This document shows, in pieces, positions 1 to 5,345 of a DNA stretch of 5,345 nt. The stretch is from Ardenticatenales bacterium (GTDB taxonomy: Bacteria; Chloroflexota; Anaerolineae; Promineifilales; UBA4811): the NCBI GenBank assembly GCA_030667645.1, contig DAOUVM010000205.1, positions 1-5,345 on the forward strand, in the 5' to 3' direction. The translations under genes and the position numbers were made by a program. Every line of letters starts with the position of its first letter. The stretch's first letter is position 1. The notes under the pieces were generated by a model. It was not told the origin of the DNA and did not search any database. It saw nothing but the letters and a program-made list of their open reading frames with translations.

Positions 1-173
1 AAATCCACATAAGGCGCCTCTCCCTGCATCATGCGCCAGACCTGGTAGAGATACTCACCCTCGTCGTCATGCACCCGCCAGCCGCTCAGGTTGTAGAGAT
101 AACCTGCCAGCAATAGCAGCCACACGCCCAAGGCCAACCAATCAGCGCGCCTCGAGTGGTTTCTTGACATCAT
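1..173 (-). CDS. Probable GT39-like membrane glycosyltransferase, N-terminal fragment (3' end outside window)
   Basis: The first 57 residues of a further gene, with the frame open to the left edge. The protein starts with two methionines (ATG at 173 and 170) and a short basic stretch (RNHSRR, then an Asp-Trp). A hydrophobic helix follows at about residues 12-29, then VHDDEGEYLYQVWRMMQG (34-51) and EAPYVDF at the edge. A basic N terminus, one helix and an acidic xDEG motif followed by a G-x-x-Y-x-D element is how GT39-like enzymes begin, and it matches the downstream order of ADEG and GDTLYRDL in the neighbouring protein. The acidic pair D37/E38 would sit in the first extracytoplasmic loop. 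The first ATG is preferred because it overlaps the upstream TGA and lies 8 bases from a strong Shine-Dalgarno. The family call rests only on this N terminus, so the rest of the architecture is unknown. Confidence 0.82.
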   Translation of the reverse strand, partial: MMSRNHSRRADWLALGVWLLLLAGYLYNLSGWRVHDDEGEYLYQVWRMMQGEAPYVD

Positions 174-189
174 GGATCAAGCCTCACCT
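170..189 (-). promoter_or_regulatory. Translational coupling site: ATGA overlap with Shine-Dalgarno
   Basis: The stop TGA (172-170) of the 626-residue transferase overlaps the ATG (173-171) of the next gene. AGGTGAGG at 189-182, read on the minus strand, is a strong Shine-Dalgarno match with an 8-base spacer to the first ATG and 11 to the second (170-168). This favours the first ATG and suggests that terminating ribosomes restart directly on the next gene. Confidence 0.75.
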
Positions 190-2050
190 GTCTTGCCACG
201 TGGTCCATTTCTGCCCCTTTGTCCTGCGCCAGCAGCCTCTCACCCGTGTCCGCCCGGTAGAGTCCCACTCGAACCTGATAATCCCCGGAAGGTCTGTCAG
301 CCGGGAGTTCCAGCCAGCGGTAATCGGCAATCGATTCCCCTTCAGCCCAAGAGGTCATCGGCCGAAAACCAACCACCGGGAATCCGTCATTCTGGGCCGC
401 AAGCGAGCCCTGCTGGTCCAGCACGTGGGCAAAGACAATGTAATCATCTTGCGGCCGCGTTGCCGCCCTCCAATCCAGACGGACAAGCAGGGTAGTGGGA
501 GAAAGCAGTTCGATGCCCAAGGCAGTCAGGTGGATCCCTCCCTCAAACTCTGCCGTTTCCGGTTCGGCCGACGACTCGTGATGCGGCAGCAGCAAGACGA
601 CATCTCGCTGGTAGGCATAGGGAAACATGGCCACCGGAGTCCACCTATTCCACAATCCACCAACCACAGTGGCCGGCAACCGGTCTTCGAGGTGTAGGCG
701 GGAGACCAGGACCGCACCAGTAAGTGGCGAGTCGAGGGCATCCAGAATAGCAACTTCGGACTCGGCTGCCAGGGAGGATGTGGGCAGAAACGAGGGGTAG
801 TGGAAAAAGCGACTGGCAGGCCGGCGATCGGCCCAATGATAGAAAACGCTATTGGCCAGTGTGAGGATGGCCTCTCCATCTGGCGTCACCAACGCGGCCC
901 CTCTGCCAATGGCCGCTTCTGCCTCAAAGCCAACCATCGGATAGTCGCTGTTGCTCACTGCATGATCCAGATCCGCCGCAAATCCGCCGATGGCGCCCGC
1001 GGCACAGACCGCCAGCGATCCGACCAGCACCCGCCTCCAGAGGCCCGGCGCCGCACGGACAACGCGCCAGGCCCGTTCCGTGGCGCAACCTGCCAGCAGG
1101 CAGGTCGCCGCAATGGCAGGCACAGCGTAATGAGAGAAACCACCCCATCCGAACTCGAGTCGGGACGGCAGCAGCAGGGCAATCCACTCCGCTGTCGCCC
1201 AGATTGTAAGCAGCCCCAGCGCTGGTTTTTCTCTCCGGGGCAAGACAACGAGACCGATCGCCGCCAGAGGAATGACCGGCCGGCGGAGAGCAAACTCGCA
1301 CATCACAGGGAGCTTTACCGGCCAATCTGTCCAGAAGGTCAAACGCTCAACTCCAGAGACAAAACGGGCGAACTCGTCGAGAGCTCCTTGGGTGACAAGA
1401 ACCAATCCCAGCGGGAATAGGGCCAGACCCAGGCCGGTTCCCATGGAGAGGGTCGCTCTGAGCGTCAGGGTCCGATCACCACCCAGCCATTGGAAAAGCA
1501 AGAACAGCAGAAGCGATCCCAATAGCACAACCCCCGATTGTTTGCTCAGAATACTCAGACCGGCCATCAGACCTGCAACCAGCCACCAACTCGGCTTTCG
1601 TTGGTTCAGGCCACGCAGCGCGCACATGACACTGAGAGCGGCCGCTGCTGCCTGGAAATGCTCCAGCATGGTAAATCGCGACCAGAATATCGGCAACGGA
1701 GCGAGCGCAAATAGGATTCCCGACACCACTCCACCAGCCCGGCTGCCAGCCTGCTGTCCGGCGGAGATTAGCGCCGCCACCGTCAGCACTGCGGCGCACA
1801 CCGAGAGCAGCCGTCCCAGAATGATGCTCCCTCCACCCAGCCAAAAGGCGATGCCCAGCAGCCACTCGACGCCGGGCGTGCGGTTCTCCATCAAGTCCCG
1901 GTAAAGCGTATCACCGGCTGCGATCCGCTCTGCAACCGCGATGTGAACCCCTTCATCAGCCTGGGTCCCCAGGTCGGCTATGCGGCAGAGGCGGAGGCCA
2001 AAGGCCAACAGCAGCAAGAGCACCAGGAACACCCACCGGCGCCCGTTCAT
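170..2050 (-). CDS. GT39-like membrane glycosyltransferase with C-terminal beta-rich domain
   Basis: This is a 626-residue multi-pass membrane protein of the GT-C (GT39/PMT/ArnT-like) type. A first helix (about 6-20) is followed by LGTQADEGVH (D32, E33), the likely catalytic acidic loop outside the membrane, and then by GDTLYRDLMENRTPG (46-60), the usual pre-helical segment. SRFTMLEHFQ (124-133) carries a second acidic site at E130; GLSILSKQSGV (163-173) and FSHYAVPAIAATCLLAG (305-321) are further conserved GT39 positions. About ten to twelve hydrophobic segments end near 358. Residues 360-500 form a soluble domain, and 504-624 a beta-rich domain with YIVFAHVLD, NDGFP and SGDYQVRVGLYRADTGERL, alignable with the tail of the upstream protein. 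The ATG at 2050 overlaps the upstream stop and has a GGGAG Shine-Dalgarno 8 bases before it, so the start is well supported. The likely role is adding a sugar from a polyprenyl-phosphate donor to a surface glycan, lipid or protein. The sugar and acceptor cannot be inferred. Confidence 0.93.
   Translation of the reverse strand: MNGRRWVFLVLLLLLAFGLRLCRIADLGTQADEGVHIAVAERIAAGDTLYRDLMENRTPGVEWLLGIAFWLGGGSIILGRLLSVCAAVLTVAALISAGQQAGSRAGGVVSGILFALAPLPIFWSRFTMLEHFQAAAAALSVMCALRGLNQRKPSWWLVAGLMAGLSILSKQSGVVLLGSLLLFLLFQWLGGDRTLTLRATLSMGTGLGLALFPLGLVLVTQGALDEFARFVSGVERLTFWTDWPVKLPVMCEFALRRPVIPLAAIGLVVLPRREKPALGLLTIWATAEWIALLLPSRLEFGWGGFSHYAVPAIAATCLLAGCATERAWRVVRAAPGLWRRVLVGSLAVCAAGAIGGFAADLDHAVSNSDYPMVGFEAEAAIGRGAALVTPDGEAILTLANSVFYHWADRRPASRFFHYPSFLPTSSLAAESEVAILDALDSPLTGAVLVSRLHLEDRLPATVVGGLWNRWTPVAMFPYAYQRDVVLLLPHHESSAEPETAEFEGGIHLTALGIELLSPTTLLVRLDWRAATRPQDDYIVFAHVLDQQGSLAAQNDGFPVVGFRPMTSWAEGESIADYRWLELPADRPSGDYQVRVGLYRADTGERLLAQDKGAEMDHVARQVRLDP
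179..541 (-). other. C-terminal beta-rich domain, copy in the 626-residue transferase
   Basis: Residues 504-624 align by eye with the tail of the upstream transferase: LLVRLDWRAA, YIVFAHVLD, QNDGFP, TSWAEGESIAD and VRVGLYRADTGERL fall in the same order with similar spacing. The domain would lie outside the membrane, beside the catalytic side of the enzyme. Identity is low away from these marks, so the copies are old or independently acquired, not a recent duplication. Confidence 0.7.
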
Positions 2051-2063
2051 CCCTCTGTCTCCC
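2047..2063 (-). promoter_or_regulatory. Translational coupling site: ATGA overlap with Shine-Dalgarno
   Basis: The stop TGA (2049-2047) of the 760-residue transferase overlaps the ATG (2050-2048) of the 626-residue one. GGGAG at 2063-2059 on the minus strand lies 8 bases upstream of the ATG, inside the last codons of the preceding gene. A second purine run, GAGGG, abuts the ATG and is too close to act as the ribosome binding site. The arrangement fixes the start and indicates coupled translation. Confidence 0.75.
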
Positions 2064-4329
2064 GGATGTTCACATCGGTCAGGTGGATGGCATTGTCGGC
2101 CGCTCCGGGCGTCACCAATCGGTCACGCGTCAGCAGATCGTACATCCCTACCAGCAGCGGAATCCGGCCGGGAAGTGCGTCGGCGTCAATTGGGATCCAG
2201 TGGGGGTCAGGAATCACCTGTCCCGGTTCCCAACGAGTGGTGGGGTTGATGGCGCATTCGGGCGCCCCATCGTCCTGGCCTCGCATCTGCCCATCATATA
2301 GATGGGTAAACACCTGATAATTGCGGGTCAACGGCGCCAGCGGCCGCCAGTATAGTGTCACCCGGATGCGGCCGCCCGGTTCTGCGTCTGTCTCATCCAG
2401 GTCGTACCCAATCAAGCGAATGCGATCGCCGAGCACATAGTCCACTTGATGCTCGCCTCCAGAGGTGGCTGGGGCTATTTCGGATGTCCGCCACCACTGC
2501 CGGTACCCCTCAGCATTGACGATCACGGGCTCTCCGACCGTGCGAGTATACCAACGAATGCGCGGCTCTGCATCAACCATGACCGTTCCCGCCAGACTGT
2601 ACTCTTGCTCCAGTTCACTCCAGTTGATGGCGATCTCGTCCTGCACGTTCTGCGCAACAATGTACACCTCCGGCGTAGAACAATGCGTGCGTGGCGCCTG
2701 ACGTGTGTACCAGTCGGTAATCTCCTGCTCCTCGTTGCTGGCATAGACCCCGGTGATCTCCCCTTGGGCCATCAGCGCCGAAATGGCGCGCCAGCCAGCC
2801 TGATGGGGAAAGCCAAAGCGGCCGTAGAGAGGCATCTCAGAGTAGGTGGTCCAGTAGATGGCGCTCTTGTGCAACGGGAAGGTGCGTTGATACTCTGGCG
2901 TGTGATCCACAAATACCATCCACACATACGCTGCACTGAGGACGAATAGCCCTCCCCCGCCCACAGCGAGACCGAAACGCCAGAGCGGCCGGCGGGATCG
3001 CTCCCAGAGGGCATTCGCGGCCGCCCCGGCCAGCACTGCCGCCCCAGGGTAAATGGTGTACAGGTGTGTTCGGGGATCAAACGCAACAATCAGGTAAAAG
3101 AAAAGGGGGACCAGGAAAAAGAGCCCGGCCGCAAGTAGCCGGGGAGAGTCAGAGATCCGCGCGTCGGACAGCCGGAGAGCGACAGCGTGGAAGAGAAACA
3201 CAGTGAGCAAGAGCAATAGGAAGATAATGTAATAGCCAGAGTTGTAGACAGTGCTCATCTCCCAGGCCTGACCAAAGTTGGCGTGCAGCCCGCTGCCAAC
3301 CCGATCTCCCGCCAGATAGCTGGCAGTTTTACCGAAACTAGGACTGAGGGCGAACGGCAGATAAAAGAGCGCGAGCATCCCCATTCCGAGAGCGACTGCA
3401 AGGACCAAGTGCTTGAGGCGGGAAAAGGAAAATGGGGAAGGAGAACAGCGAAAACGGGAAAACAAGAGAGCGGCAGCGGCCGGGAGAAACAGAATCGCAT
3501 CATAGTGGCTCAAGGCTGCAACAGTCAGGAAAACAGTCCCCAGGAGCAGATTCCCGAGCCGGCCATTGATTCGGTAGCGATCCAGCGCCAGCAGCGCCAG
3601 AAGGGCCATCAGCACCACCAGGCTCTGGTACTGGATAATCCGGCCAAATGCAACGTGAAAACCATTGAGCGCCATAAAGACGCCGGCCACCCATCCGCCT
3701 GGCGCCTGTCCACCGAACCATCGAGAACAGAGCTGGGCAACCGCCATCACCCCCAGGATGCTGGCCCAGGCAAAGGGAAGCCGGCCCCAGAACTCGTCTA
3801 TCGCTCCGCTCAGACACCAACTTGCCATCGGCAGCAGTATCTCGGCCGGTCCCTTCTGATGCAGGAAAAGCTCAACATCATCTCCCTCTATGGCAGCGGC
3901 TGCCCGAACCATGATCACTCCCTCATCTCCCTGGAACTCACTGTAGCCCAGATCAGGAAGGCGCAAGGCCACCGCGAGGAGAAACAGGAGGACCAGAGGA
4001 AGAGGAATCGTTTTCGGGTTGTCTGACCCGGGTACACAGCGGCGGATCAGCAGCACCGGAAGCAAAGCGGACAGGGAAAACAGCACCGCAGCAAGTGTGA
4101 AAGGAATGGGTCCGGGCACATAGTGGAGGAGCAGCGCCAGAATGGCATTGACGGCGATTCCCAGTCCGAGGCCGCCCACCCACCGCCCACCTATGGCGCG
4201 CCCCCAGGCCAGTCCAGGCAGCACCCACAACAAGCAAAAAGCGGCCGCCGCCCGCACGTCTCCGGGCGGAGCTAACACAAGAACCAGATCGCTGAGCAAC
4301 AGCGCCGCACAGAGCGCCCATCGAATCAT
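2047..4329 (-). CDS. GT39-like membrane glycosyltransferase with N-terminal four-helix extension and two C-terminal soluble domains
   Basis: This is a 760-residue integral-membrane protein. Residues 1-105 form about four hydrophobic helices (near 4-20, 27-43, 51-70, 75-95) that ordinary GT39 enzymes lack. The GT-C core begins near 108. Its first helix (109-124) is followed by the acidic motif FQGDEG (D135, E136), placed as in the first extracytoplasmic loop of PMT/ArnT enzymes, then a pre-helical HQKGPAEILL. Further marks are LALDRYR (247-253), LSHYDAIL (273-280) and DPRTHLYTIYPGAAVLAG (418-435). About nine more helices run to residue 472. The rest is soluble and probably extracytoplasmic: a mixed domain (about 480-625, with GFPHQAGWRAI and EITDWYTR) and a beta-rich domain (628-756) resembling the tail of the next protein. 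Four added helices keep the catalytic loop outside if the N terminus is cytoplasmic. The ATG at 4329 is chosen because it overlaps the upstream stop and opens directly into a hydrophobic helix. Transfer of a sugar from polyprenyl phosphate is inferred from the family; the substrate is unknown. Confidence 0.92.
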   Translation of the reverse strand: MIRWALCAALLLSDLVLVLAPPGDVRAAAAFCLLWVLPGLAWGRAIGGRWVGGLGLGIAVNAILALLLHYVPGPIPFTLAAVLFSLSALLPVLLIRRCVPGSDNPKTIPLPLVLLFLLAVALRLPDLGYSEFQGDEGVIMVRAAAAIEGDDVELFLHQKGPAEILLPMASWCLSGAIDEFWGRLPFAWASILGVMAVAQLCSRWFGGQAPGGWVAGVFMALNGFHVAFGRIIQYQSLVVLMALLALLALDRYRINGRLGNLLLGTVFLTVAALSHYDAILFLPAAAALLFSRFRCSPSPFSFSRLKHLVLAVALGMGMLALFYLPFALSPSFGKTASYLAGDRVGSGLHANFGQAWEMSTVYNSGYYIIFLLLLLTVFLFHAVALRLSDARISDSPRLLAAGLFFLVPLFFYLIVAFDPRTHLYTIYPGAAVLAGAAANALWERSRRPLWRFGLAVGGGGLFVLSAAYVWMVFVDHTPEYQRTFPLHKSAIYWTTYSEMPLYGRFGFPHQAGWRAISALMAQGEITGVYASNEEQEITDWYTRQAPRTHCSTPEVYIVAQNVQDEIAINWSELEQEYSLAGTVMVDAEPRIRWYTRTVGEPVIVNAEGYRQWWRTSEIAPATSGGEHQVDYVLGDRIRLIGYDLDETDAEPGGRIRVTLYWRPLAPLTRNYQVFTHLYDGQMRGQDDGAPECAINPTTRWEPGQVIPDPHWIPIDADALPGRIPLLVGMYDLLTRDRLVTPGAADNAIHLTDVNIRETEG
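2062..2448 (-). other. C-terminal beta-rich domain, copy in the 760-residue transferase
   Basis: Residues 628-756 follow the membrane core and a mixed soluble domain. Alternating hydrophobic and polar residues with glycine and proline turns suggest a beta sandwich. Marks include RIRVTLYWRPLAP, YQVFTHLYD, QDDGAP, TTRWEPGQVIPD and PLLVGMYDLLTRDRL. The same marks in the same order recur in the tail of the next gene product. From general familiarity this kind of tail is frequent on Chloroflexota transferases, with no assigned function known to me. Glycan or acceptor binding is a guess. Confidence 0.7.
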
Positions 4330-4345
4330 TGAGCGCCCACCCGGT
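4326..4345 (-). promoter_or_regulatory. Translational coupling site: ATGA overlap with weak Shine-Dalgarno
   Basis: The stop TGA (4328-4326) of the right-hand transferase overlaps the ATG (4329-4327) of the 760-residue gene. Upstream on the minus strand there is only GGGTGGG (4344-4338), a poor match to the anti-Shine-Dalgarno. Initiation here probably relies more on ribosomes arriving from the upstream gene than at the other two junctions. That last point is inference. Confidence 0.6.
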
Positions 4346-5345
4346 AGATCAACACGGAATACCCCACCCGATCATCCGGCTCGCGGGCTCGGAACCAGGC
4401 AAAGATAGTCTTGTCCTCGTCTCTCCGGTAGAGTTCTTGCAGGTTGCTGACGCTAATAGCATAGACGCCCGGCTCGGGAGCGGCCGGATCAAACGGCGGC
4501 GAGTCCCACAGGTCAAAGTGATGAGGCAAACCCGGCAACGGATCGTACTGCACGCCATAGTATTCGGGATAGGCGCTGCCAAACCAGGCCAGCTTGACCC
4601 TCTCCACCCCGTGTTCGTCCATCCAGTGCCGCAACCGCTTGAGATCCTGCCCCCAATCCACATTGCTATCCACCAACACCTGGTATCCATTCTCCGGTCC
4701 CACAATCTCGTTAAAGAAACTCACATAGTGGGGAAAGATCAGCAGGTTGCCGACGACCAGCCACAGCAGCAAGAGAGAGAGGACATACCTGGGAATCCGA
4801 GAGCTGGCAAGCTGGGTGACAATGAACGCAAAGAGGAAGGGCAGGATGGGCAGCAGGTGGCGGTAGCCAAGATTGACGGCCGAATAGGTGCTGACCGCAA
4901 AGTAAAAGACCGCTGGAATCAGCAGAAAGGCAGTTGCGGGCAGAGCACGGCATGCCGGGCCTCTGGTTCCCTTTTTCAGGCAGGACACGCAACGAAACAG
5001 AAACATGCCCCCCGCCCATCCCAACAGCAGTAACGTCGGCAAAGGGGTCTTGACCGCAAGAGCGACCGGGAAATAACTCTGGAATCCCTCGATGGAAAAG
5101 CGGCCGAGGAGGAACGCCGGCCGGCCGCCGGCCGAAAAATCAGAGATGATCTCCACCCCGCGCCAAAAGGCGGGCATCGGGACGGCTCGCCCACCCTCAA
5201 TTAGCGGGCCCCAATCAAAGCCAAAAACGGCCCAGACAACTGCCAGGGCGCTCAAGGGATAGAACACCCCCAGGCGCAGCCACGCCCTCAGCCAGTCGTT
5301 GGCACGGCTCTCGCTCCGGTACCGCTGCCGGCAGCCGAACAGACT
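4326..5345 (-). CDS. GT39-like membrane glycosyltransferase, C-terminal part (5' end outside window)
   Basis: This is the C-terminal 339 residues of a multi-pass membrane glycosyltransferase of the GT39/PMT-like class. The frame is open to the window edge, so the GTG at 5267 is an internal valine rather than the start. Numbering from the edge, recognisable family motifs are GRPAFLLG (about 74-81), YFPVALAVKTPLP (91-103), NLGYRHLLPILPF (158-170), FPHYVSFFNEIVG (204-216), VDSNVDWGQDLKRL (225-238) and AWFGSAYPEYYG (253-264). Hydrophobic segments lie near 26-42, 92-118, 136-152, 162-177 and 187-203, followed by a soluble tail. In this family the catalytic acidic loop sits near the N terminus, so it would be outside the window, as would some 200 residues if the length is typical. 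Unlike the next two proteins, this one ends without the beta-rich C-terminal domain. The stop codon overlaps the next start (ATGA). Family membership is fairly certain from the motifs; donor sugar and acceptor are unknown. Confidence 0.9.
   Translation of the reverse strand, partial: SLFGCRQRYRSESRANDWLRAWLRLGVFYPLSALAVVWAVFGFDWGPLIEGGRAVPMPAFWRGVEIISDFSAGGRPAFLLGRFSIEGFQSYFPVALAVKTPLPTLLLLGWAGGMFLFRCVSCLKKGTRGPACRALPATAFLLIPAVFYFAVSTYSAVNLGYRHLLPILPFLFAFIVTQLASSRIPRYVLSLLLLWLVVGNLLIFPHYVSFFNEIVGPENGYQVLVDSNVDWGQDLKRLRHWMDEHGVERVKLAWFGSAYPEYYGVQYDPLPGLPHHFDLWDSPPFDPAAPEPGVYAISVSNLQELYRRDEDKTIFAWFRAREPDDRVGYSVLIYRVGAQ

Noticed and set aside
800..1904. Overlapping plus-strand open frames (800-1420 and 1272-1904).
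   Set aside because: Both are antisense to the 626-residue transferase, overlap each other, and encode compositionally odd sequence without family motifs.
3283..4026. Plus-strand open frame of 247 codons.
   Set aside because: It is antisense to the membrane core of the 760-residue transferase. Its Gln/Lys/Arg/Glu-rich product is what reverse-complemented hydrophobic codons give, and no domain is visible.
4329..5033. Long plus-strand open frame (234 codons) opposite the right-hand transferase.
   Set aside because: It lies wholly antisense to a gene with clear family motifs, and its translation is polar low-complexity text with no recognisable domain. It is a shadow of GC-rich codon use.
5118..5134. 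Perfect 7-base inverted repeat CGGCCGG / CCGGCCG with a 3-base loop, a possible terminator.
   Set aside because: In the direction of transcription it has no downstream T-run; the T-rich stretch lies before it. It also encodes part of the conserved AGGRPA segment, so codon choice for Gly, Arg and Pro explains it.
5265..5267. GTG at 5267 as the start of the right-hand gene.
   Set aside because: The frame stays open for 26 more codons to the edge, and the family normally has a long N-terminal membrane core with the catalytic loop, so this is an internal valine.
1..5345. Search for promoters, RNA genes, CRISPR arrays, insertion-sequence ends and direct repeats.
   Set aside because: The window is fully occupied by overlapping coding regions, and nothing beyond chance matches was seen for any of these.

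Overview
The window is wall-to-wall coding sequence on the minus strand. It holds two complete genes and two that are cut by the window edges. All four are, or look like, integral-membrane GT-C fold glycosyltransferases of the GT39/PMT/ArnT type, which use polyprenyl-phosphate-linked sugars outside the cytoplasmic membrane. In transcription order (right to left) they are: the C-terminal 339 residues of a GT39-like enzyme (5345-4326); a complete 760-residue enzyme with an extra N-terminal membrane block and two C-terminal soluble domains (4329-2047); a complete 626-residue enzyme with a C-terminal soluble tail (2050-170); and the first 57 residues of another enzyme (173 to the left edge).

Each junction is a 4-base ATGA overlap, where the ATG of the next gene shares bases with the TGA of the previous one. 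There is therefore no intergenic DNA, and no room for a promoter or terminator between genes. The layout indicates one polycistronic, translationally coupled unit whose promoter lies beyond the right edge and whose end lies beyond the left edge. Two of the three downstream starts have good Shine-Dalgarno sequences inside the preceding coding region; the third has only a weak one.

The two complete proteins end in similar, probably beta-sandwich, domains of about 120-130 residues that can be aligned by eye. From general familiarity, this kind of tail on a GT39-like transferase is common in Chloroflexota (Anaerolineae and relatives). The DNA is GC-rich (roughly 55-60% by eye), which fits. The lineage is an inference; no rRNA or other marker is present.

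The genes probably build or attach surface glycans: each enzyme would add one sugar from a lipid-phosphate donor to a protein, lipid or polysaccharide on the outer face of the membrane. Donor and acceptor cannot be read from the sequence. I see no RNA gene, mobile element, CRISPR array or phage gene. I do not see convincing evidence of a wholly new system; the most notable points are the tandem array of related transferases and the shared, uncharacterised C-terminal domain.
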